From the NCBI GenBank assembly GCA_014925825.1, contig JACGCK010000089.1, positions 1 through 64,000 on the forward strand: a stretch of DNA of 64,000 bases. The letters are read 5' to 3'. The first letter of the stretch is position 1. Each line of letters begins with the position of its first letter. The DNA comes from Pholiota molesta. Lineage: Eukaryota; Basidiomycota; Agaricomycetes; Agaricales; Strophariaceae. Of the stretch, positions 56,514 to 64,000 are shown one piece after another. A model generated the notes under the pieces. The model worked only from the letters and a program-made list of their open reading frames with translations, did not search any database and had not been told where the DNA came from. Position numbers and translations under genes: made by a program.

Positions 56514-57666
56514 AGGACCCGGGAAGCTCCCGGGTCCGGGTGCCCGCGATTTTGCGGATTTGAGGGCCAAAATTCGACCCAACTCTGGCCGTTTTTTGCG
56601 GATTTGAGGAGCGATTTTGAATTTGTCTGCCCGTTTTGTTGCGGATTTGAGGGCCGATTTAGACCGATCGATGCCAATCGGTACCAAAATTTATCATAGA
56701 TTCTAGATTTGTATCTTGATTTGACTCAAAAATGGAGAATAATTTGGTCAACCACTTGGAAATTCAATAGCGCAATCGAAAGAATTTTGGAATCTGCTTC
56801 GGCGCTCATGCAAAAAGTTTCGACCTCGCGACCTGCACCATCTCAACTCCCAAATATCGTGTCGAAAAATGTGACCACTATCTGCCCACTTCGACGCGAC
56901 AAGGTCGTTATTATGCGGTCAGAGAAGCGCTACTACATCGGTCAAGTTCTTCACCTTTATAAACGTGGTGCAAGCTCGCGTTATGGATTGGTCGACAGTA
57001 TTACAAGTCACAAGTGTCCAAACGCTTTCTTGGATATCTATTCGCGTTTTCTTACCCCTTGAAGCCGTGAGTGCTCATTCTTGTGGTGACAGCTATTGTT
57101 AAAACTGTTGTTTTTAGGCCTTTACTACGGACACTGCTGATACAGACGACGACGATGAACCTAACGAAAGAACCACACCCGACTTCACCTGTACATTGAA
57201 CAACAACAAATATCACCTCCACACGCACGCTCCTGCAGCACATATTCTCTACCATCTTGGGAAAATGCACTTATTGGAGAAAGCTCGACCCACAAGTCTC
57301 TCACGGAGCTCAGCGCAACCCACTGGAACGCCATACAACTCACAAAGGCCGTACTTGCTAAAGCGCCTGCATTGAAGATACGTATTCCTGGTGGAAAAAT
57401 GGTGAAAACGGCCTGATTTAATGTTTAGCATGTTTACATTACTCGTATCTAATACATATGCTGTTATTTATGGGCTACCTGTGCATTGAGAGGCGACAAG
57501 ATACGAAGCCGGGCGGGTAGGAGCAGATGAACCAAAATTACCATTTTGGGAAATCACGTGGTAACCTCTCTCCGTTTTTGCGGATTTGAGGCCAGAAAAG
57601 TTGCCGATTTGAGGGCAGATTTTTGGATTTTTGAGGGCACCAAACATAGGGAGCTTCCCGGGTCCT
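56514..57666. mobile_element. DNA transposon of the AGGACCC family, 1,153 bp, with a coding fragment
   Basis: The ends are perfect 18-bp inverted repeats (AGGACCCGGGAAGCTCCC). TTGCTAAC repeats on both sides (56506..56513 and 57667..57674). Near both ends lie repeats of GCGGATTTGAGG (three at 56556-56653, one or two at 57580-57615). It carries no transposase. Its middle holds a plus-strand coding fragment (56709 to about 57376). End sequence, duplication length and GCGGATT repeats match the 38.1-kb element. Confidence 0.9.
56709..57376 (+). pseudogene. Coding fragment inside the 56.5-kb transposon
   Basis: An open stretch 56709..57062 reads NVTTICPLRRDKVVIMRSEKR and YIGQVLHLYKRGASSRYG. After a probable intron (about 57068..57118) it goes on TTDTADTDDDDEPNERT, then YHLHTHAPAAHILYHLG. 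The join fails by one base at a C4 run near 57055. The family is not named with confidence; such pieces look like captured or transposon-borne host-type sequence. Confidence 0.4.
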
Positions 57667-57674
57667 TTGCTAAC
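57667..57674 (+). repeat. Target-site duplication, right (TTGCTAAC)
   Basis: Eight bases identical to 56506..56513. Confidence 0.92.
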
Positions 57675-58479
57675 GCCCATTATGTTTGATTGGAATGACC
57701 TCGAGTAAGTGTAACTTCCTATACCGTTCATATTCTCTAATGTTATAATATGTCTAGGGTCCGGGCAAATATCCGAGCAAGTAAAGAAGGCTTTATCATC
57801 AGCTCAAATTACTACCTCAACTGCCTATATGCGAAGGGTGCGATCGACGTTAACAAGATCGAACGCGGGTTTCTACGGAGCAAATTGCTCCTACAGGTAA
57901 GCGTATCATTTTATCATAAGCTTTTGCTCACTGATGTGCAACTCTAGGTTTACTGCGCGATTTTCACATCGCCGTCATCGGCCGAGGGTATCGAGGAAGA
58001 AGATCTCGATGAGGGTCCGCCTCGAAAGAAACATAAGTCAGCAAAGGCTACCAAGTCCTGTGTCTCATCTCTGCTGAACATGGATGGCAAGGTGACTGGC
58101 CGCTCAATCGCATATGCTGCCGTTTTAGTAAGTGTCAATTCTCTTGAAGCATGGCTGCTCGCTTATATTGGGCATTGTAGATGGTTTTCAATCTTACAGA
58201 GGCCGTGCAATGGGTCGATGTATTTAACGGCTTTAGCTTTGTTGGCTTTTATAACTTTCTTGTTGACTATTTTGAAGAGTACCGCAGCGATAATGCGCAA
58301 CGCCGAGTTAATGAGTTACTTGATTGGTGGAATAGGTAAGCCATTTCGGACATTCACAGGTGAATAACATGTCCCTCATCAATTTTTTCTTTAGTCAAGT
58401 CTTTCCACAACACGTTGCTGCAACCACTAATTCAGACGAATCGCGAGCGCTCCTGCTTACACAGGATGATGATTACTAA

Positions 58480-60419
58480 ACGACCTGATAGTTATTACCG
58501 TAACATATGTTGCTTGTTAATTGCAAAAATTTAATTTGACTTTCTGACTCATTGCGGTGATCTGATTACATCCTGACCAGGCCTTGTAAGCCCAAATCTG
58601 TCTGGTTACCGAATGATCTTGTCCAATCTAGATGGCTAAACATTATAAATGGAATAACTAAGGGATACCCAATGACCACTATAAATCATTATGGCCGAAA
58701 AGTGTAAGGGTGTTACAATATTGAAACAAAGGCACCAGGACCTACAGAATGACAGGAATAATATATTCCTTTACCATTATATGTCTACATGATACTCCGT
58801 CATAAAAGATAAACTGAAGGATCAGAGTCTACAAGTTCGTGTCACTTCGATGGCACATGATATGATGTGATCAATATGGTAGCAAAATGGCAGCCAAGAT
58901 ATTAGTCGAGGGTACCGGTGTAATGTACTTATAAGAGGTGCTATCATATTATCCAATGTTGTACCGCGGGGTGGACATTACAACGATGATATGCCCTTGT
59001 AAGGCATTGTCTGTTTGGCCCGAATTTTCTGATGTAGTGCAAGAACTTGGCGTGGATGCTCGTGGCAGATATCCAGAATTAGCAGGTCGCCAGATGGCGC
59101 ACCTGGTTATCTAGGGTATGCTTTTGTGCCCTTCTTTTCTTGGAGACATGTCCTGTATATGCGGAAGCCTAAATATGTGTCGAAGACAATGTGAGGCGCC
59201 GACTAACAGTCGGGCTCCTTATTCCATCGGGTTGATTATGTCGAGAGCATATGAACGGATGCGGCCTTTGGCGCTTAGCCTCCAATTCTAATTTTGATAA
59301 CTATGGGGTGCGAAATTTGGCGCTTCGACGATGATTTTAATCTTGATAACTTTAAAGGTTGATACACCGTCAGATTTAAGTGAGACCTTAAAATTGCATC
59401 ATGCAAACCCGTGGAAAGAATCTTTTTCCCATTTCGCAATCCTGACGAGAATAGGCGTATTTATCTTCTCGCCTTCCAAGATTCGGGGGTTATATGGTGC
59501 AATAATTACCTAGCAATCTGGATTTTCAAATGCTTTCGCTGCTTAAAAAATAGTAAGCAAGTTAGGTTGTACGTGCCCAAGTTTTGGATCAGCTACTATA
59601 TGCCTTTCATATTTTACCCCAGGCGAAAATGTACATTAAAATTGACAACAACTGTTCTCTGCGGCTTGAAGGTTTGAGTTTATATGCAAGTAAACAGCGG
59701 ATATTCAGGCAAGGAGGACATACCATGCATGTGATCCCCACTACAAGAGACTGCCCAGATGGTCGAAAGCTCAAGTTCTTCATTGGCGATAAGATAGAGT
59801 TAGTGACCTAAATCTGATAACTAGCCACTCAGGCTTCTGCCGAATACTTAAAACGCGGCGATATCTTTGTGTGAACGCTCAACCTGATTGGCCTTCCCGC
59901 AAGCATAGGGATAACCAGCCTCTGCCGAGTCCCGGGTCCCGAGTCTCGAAGCTGCAGAGAGCCCTTGGCGTGCAATGCCAGCAATCAGAATACCCGAGAT
60001 TCGAAAGCCAAGTCGAAGACGCATATTTCTATGGGACATGCGGGCGATATCAAAGATCGGTCGAGCTTTACACAAGTCGTCAACGGAGATAACATGGACA
60101 AGACTTCGTCTATCGGCGCTCGGTGCTCAACAAGATCCCAGTATAGGTATGTAGTTGAATGATTACTACGATGCTCCGAGTCCGATTATCTTGTAACAGG
60201 CCATAAACTATTAATACCCTTGTCTGAGCTCTAATCGCAATGAATGTGCTCGACGTCCACGTCCAATGTCCATAGCGCCCACTGAAGCTAGCTAGCGCAG
60301 ATATTCAAAGTGGGACCCAGGTAAGTTGCAGACAGGCGATCATTGTGTTATCTCTCTTGCTAATCAATCAATGTATTAACTATGACTGTTAATTGAAGGG
60401 GTTGAGTGTTTTACCGTCT
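58480..60419. other. AT-rich intergenic region
   Basis: No gene is supported. Only short open frames are seen, with no motifs, and no clear element ends. Confidence 0.45.
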
Positions 60420-60422
60420 ATA

Positions 60423-61639
60423 CACAGGGCGCAGTACCAAATAAATGTGTGTTATTTATTCGGTGCTTATGTAATAGTTTATTTACATCACACTGCAGAT
60501 ATCTGACAACAAAGTATTTGGAAGATATTTGGTACAATTTAATAGATAAAAGTGTTCGATTTATCTGCTATATATGAGATGGTTTATCTAATAGAAACTT
60601 TGCAAATAAATTGATGCCCTTTATTTGGTGCATATTTACATGTTCAGCAGGTTGATTATTAAATAACATATTTATATAACACAAACAAATAACATTTGAA
60701 TAATGAGAGCAATGTTATTTGGTAGAAATATCTAGATAAATGAGGAGACATTATTTGGTAGTTATTTGGTAGCAGATTTGCCATGCCAAAATGGCAAATC
60801 CAAAATTTGCCGTGCAAAAAACGGCAAATCTGGAATTTGCCTCGTCAAAGGGGCAAATCCGAAATTTGCCATGCAAAAAACGGCAAATCTGGAATTTGCC
60901 TTGTCAAAGGGGCAAATTCGAAATTTGCCGCACAAAAAACGGCAAATCTGGAATTTGCTGCACCAAAAACGGCAAATCCGAAATTTGCCGCGCAAAAAAC
61001 AGCAAATCTGGAATTTACCTCAGTGATTTGCCCCTTTGACGAGGCAAATTTCGGATTTGCCGTTTTTGGTGTGGCAAATTTTGGATTTGCCGTTTTTTGC
61101 GCGGCAAATTTCGAATTTGCCCCTTTGACGAGGCAAATTCCAGATTTGCCGTTTTTTGCATGGCAAATTTCGGATTTGCCGTTTTTGGTGCGGCAAATTT
61201 CGAATTTGCCCCTCTGACAAGGCAAATTCCAGATTTGCCGTTTTTTGTGCAGCAAATTTCGGATTTGCCCCTTTGACGAGGCAAATCTGCTACCAAATAA
61301 CTACCAAATAATCTCTCCTTATTTATTTAAATATTCCTACCAAATAAAATTGCTCTCTTTATTCAAATGTTATTTGTTTGTGTCATATACATACGTTGTC
61401 AAATAATCAACCTGCTCAATATGTAAATATGCTCCAAATAAAGGGTGACAATTTATTGGCAAAGTTTGTACCAGATAAACCATCTCATATATAGGAGATA
61501 AATTGAACATCTTTATCTATTAAATTGTACCAAATATCTTCCAAATACTTCATTGTCAGATATCTGCAGTGTGATGTAAATAAACTATTACAAAAGCACC
61601 GAATAAATAATACACATTTATTTGGTACTGCATCCTGTG
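60423..61639. mobile_element. 1,217-bp foldback (palindromic) element
   Basis: The left half (from 60423, CACAGGGCGCAGTACCAAAT) and the reverse complement of the right half (from 61639, CACAGGATGCAGTACCAAAT) match over about 600 bp with scattered differences. The whole element is one inverted repeat around about 61021. ATA flanks both sides (60420..60422 and 61640..61642), a likely 3-bp target duplication. The outer 350 bp of each arm are AT-rich with many TTATTTGGTA-type repeats. The inner 260 bp are an array of short palindromes. There is no coding capacity. It is probably a non-autonomous foldback/MITE-like element; the superfamily is uncertain. Confidence 0.85.
60771..61291. repeat. Array of about 16 short palindromes
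   Basis: The unit GGCAAATNNGRAATTTGCC (19 bp, self-complementary) recurs every 29-31 bp. Spacers alternate between GCAAAAAAC type and TCGTCAAAGG type, about eight units in each arm. Long open frames on both strands here (for example KSGICLVKGANSKFA) result from the unit length and are not genes. Confidence 0.9.
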
Positions 61640-62383
61640 ATAGTAAGTGCTTTAAGAATAAGATGGAGCTATCTGCAAATTTCCGGACATCGAATGATTT
61701 ATAGTGTAGTATCTGACAAAGAACGTGTGTGATAATCGGTGGTCGCGGGCAGCATTTATAGAATAGTTGACCGTGAAGTTTCCATACTATTTACTGTATT
61801 GCGAACCATTAGTAGATAGCCATGGGAAGGTGAAGGTTAGAAATAGAATTTGAATAATGGTTATGGATGACAGAATGAAAAGAGGCGGCCCGGAATACCC
61901 AAATGTTATGGTGGGAACAGAAAGGGTAATGGATGCTCGTCGCTCGACGTTCGTAGAGGACGTAGAGATGTTTACGGGAAGATGGCAGCCCACGGCTGAT
62001 TACATAGAACAAATTGAGAATAAAATAAAATAAAAATTGGTAGATAGCAAACATTTGAGTTTGAAATTGAAGGATTAGCGCCTTTCCAACTGATTTTCGG
62101 TTCCTTTGCCAAAATTTGAAGTCAAGGGTTTGGAAGATGCTCATATTTTGCTAATGCAACAGTTGTAGGCAGCGTTGCCTGGCGCTAAAACGACTCGGTC
62201 TACAATCGCCGATCTGCGCTCACCACGTGACTTTCTCTTTCAACGTGTCCATGAGTTTGATTCTTTGAATGAATCCAGTACTATTCCAAGTATTCGACAT
62301 TCATTCATACTATGGCTCTTCCTTGATTATCAGGCGTTGATCAGGCGAATCTTGGCGTTTTGAAGACAGACATATTGGTTCGT
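61640..62383. other. AT-rich intergenic region
   Basis: No gene or further repeat is recognised between the foldback element and the next start codon. Confidence 0.45.
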
Positions 62384-64000
62384 ATGTCTGAACACTCTTT
62401 CAACGATAACCCAGTGTCTCTGGAGCTCAGGACACTCAGAGCATCAGTGGCTCGATTTCAGGTATGCACCTTTAATAAATTCAAATCTTACCCAATGACA
62501 GCACTCAAATTACTCTCGTATTAACCTAGGAAGAGGCTCACGCTTCTGCTGTAAAGCTACAACGGCACTCGCTTGACTCGGCGAAGCTTCACGAACGCGC
62601 CGTCCACCTTGAGCGGGAGAACGATTTGCTCAAGGCCGAGCTCGCTATACTTCGCGCGAATCCGCACCCTACTGACGGTGTCAACGATTTGGATGCACGT
62701 TCGCAGGTCCAAGACTTAACTCTCGCGCTGCGACGACTCTCCCATAAACTTTCATCGACGGAGGACGCGTTATTATCAAAAACTACAGAGCTCATTAATG
62801 TCCAGGCTGAGGTGATCAAGGCAAAGGCTGCTGCAGATGGTGCATATGAACTCGGTGCGAGAGTGCGAGGGAGGGAGGAGGCTGGCTTGGCGCGTGAGCA
62901 CCATTTGCAGGACAAGGTCGTACAACTCGAAGAGGATGCACGCATCATGGATATCGCCCTAAAGGAATACGCGGCGCTCGTTCGAGAAATGGAGACCACC
63001 AAATCTACCCATGTGAACGGCAGTTCCAGGGAATCGGAGGATGTAGATGAAGGCACTCGGATTTCTGCTACGCTGCTCGAAGGGCAGCTCACGCGTTCAC
63101 GATTACTTGCCCAATTCGAGGTCGAAACTGCCCGTCTGGAAGGCGAGCTGCAAGGGGCCAGGACTGAGCTTGAAGTGACTACATCTCTCCTAGAAGCAGA
63201 AAAGAAGGGCACTGCGGCACTCGTACAGGAACTGGGAAATACGAAGTTAGCACTCGAAAAACTCCATATGGAAGACGGGACTGCTGCCAAAATGGTTTCG
63301 CGTTACATGTACGTGTTCTGTCGTACGACGCCTGCAACACCTCATTATCCAACTATTCAGGCAATTTTCGCAAACAGCTACCAACGCCCTTCTTTCTAAA
63401 CTCTCTGCCATGAACGCGCGGCACGCAGGCACCCTAAGCACCCTCTCCTCACAAAACCATTCTCTCATTACCCGACTTCGAGCAAGTGAAGCCCAAGGAG
63501 AGCGATTGCTAAGCGCTTTGGACGAGCTCGGTGGGGAGATCATGAGAGAGACGTGGGGTCGACGGCGTGAGGTTGGCCTGCGGATACGGATGGGTGGGCG
63601 TGAAGAGCGCATCGTAGAGGGACTGAGGAGGTGGGTGAGGAAAGGCGATGAGATGATGGATCGGACACGTGGAGACAAGCCGTCGGATCCTGCAGAGGCA
63701 GGGGCCGTTCTTGACGTCTTCTTCTCAATGGCCCAAGACGCGCGGATCCTGCTTGCAAGTCTCGACGAGGGTGTTCTAGATGAAGAACTGGGGCTCTCCT
63801 TGTCAGGAAGCAAGGCGCGCGCGCTCCTGGTGGACATCGGTCTCGAAGGCCTTTTAGATGAATTGAGGCAGGAGACGGAGAAGCGAATCGCGCTGGAGAA
63901 GCGTTTGGCAGCGGTGATAGATGAAGCGGTCCTGAACGGGGCCATCCCAAACGATCAATATATTCGAGAAGGAGACGATGAGGCAGAGAAGGGCGACATC
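62384..64000 (+). CDS. Long coiled-coil protein (3' partial)
   Basis: Exons 62384..62461, 62530..63308 and 63361 to the window end; phases agree and the frame is open. Nearly the whole protein is a charged heptad-like helix: KLHERAVHLERENDLLKAEL, LEEDARIMDIALKEYAALV, LLEAEKKGTAALVQELGN, ELRQETEKRIALEKRLA. A break with Gly and Arg residues (MRETWGRRREVGLRIRMGG) lies near 63541-63600. I do not recognise the family; a structural or tethering role is usual for such proteins but is not shown here. ATG 62384 is the first that splices in phase. The end lies outside the window. Confidence 0.6.

Larger units (their letters stand above)
55855..58479 (+). pseudogene. DUF6698 gene split by a transposon
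   Basis: Exons can be read: about 55858..55927, 55982..56119, 56185..56293, 56353..56513, then after the insertion 57675..57704 and further exons to TAA 58477. Landmarks: GVRKLVTLYDGLSSILDEADRRNI, RAYPLFLQLVPYLKTVI, LQEGANSARSDDIKRV, CGGLLTPIMFDWN (across the insertion), and at the end VFNLTEAVQWVDVFNGFSFVGFYNFLV. This matches DUF6698, an expanded Agaricomycete family of unknown role. The 1,153-bp transposon at 56514..57666 sits in an exon after CGGLLT. Without it and one target copy the frame is continuous, so it was intact when hit. The start codon is not fixed. Confidence 0.75.

Noticed and set aside
60771..61291. CRISPR-like look of regularly spaced palindromes
   Set aside because: Spacers are repeated, not unique, the units are mirrored around a centre, and the genome is a fungus.
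60762..61296. Several overlapping open frames on both strands with KSGICLVKGANSKFA-like repeats
   Set aside because: They are a result of the palindromic unit read in frame on either strand; no gene-like start, splice or composition.

Overview
The window is nuclear DNA of a basidiomycete, most likely an Agaricomycete. Genes are split by many short GT-AG introns (about 50-75 nt), and GC-rich gene islands alternate with AT-rich gaps. The families present fit: a Skn7/Prr1-type response-regulator factor, an amidohydrolase of the type often labelled CE9 in mushroom genomes, DUF6698 and DUF4112 proteins, F-box proteins and a Ty3/Gypsy chromovirus. Coordinates and exon joins were read by eye from the sequence; family names come from recognised motifs, not from a search.

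Layout. 0-10 kb: 3' end of an ABC transporter, an F-box protein, a 15-exon amino-acid permease, and an Iml2/TTC39-like protein (minus strand). 11-21 kb: a decayed F-box gene, a TMEM242-like membrane protein, a weak minus-strand gene candidate, and a 5-kb Skn7-like HSF/response-regulator gene. 21-35 kb: DUF4112 protein, ICMT-like methyltransferase, cis-prenyltransferase (RER2-like), a cytochrome P450 relic, the intact paralogue of the decayed F-box gene, a membrane-anchored amidohydrolase, and an AP endonuclease (APN1-like). 35-48 kb: gene-poor and repeat-rich, with an 876-bp non-autonomous DNA transposon, a degenerate tandem repeat, and a complete 5,997-bp LTR retrotransposon inside one repeat unit. 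48-50 kb: a GC-rich bHLH factor. 54-58 kb: a coiled-coil gene, a transposase-like tail, and a DUF6698 gene split by a 1,153-bp transposon. 60.4-61.6 kb: a 1,217-bp foldback element with a core of short palindromes. The window ends inside a coiled-coil gene.

Main points. (1) The transposons at 38.1 and 56.5 kb share AGGACCC ends, 8-bp target duplications and GCGGATT-containing internal repeats, so they look like one family. (2) The foldback element is a hairpin of hairpins. (3) The retrotransposon has identical LTRs, a perfect 5-bp target duplication, and an 11-nt LTR/PBS complementarity that predicts self-priming. (4) Five genes each need one extra G or C in a short G/C run (two in the bHLH gene) to read through; this suggests assembly under-calls in GC-rich DNA rather than five pseudogenes. 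(5) Two genes, the F-box copy at 11.4 kb and the P450 at 26 kb, look truly decayed.
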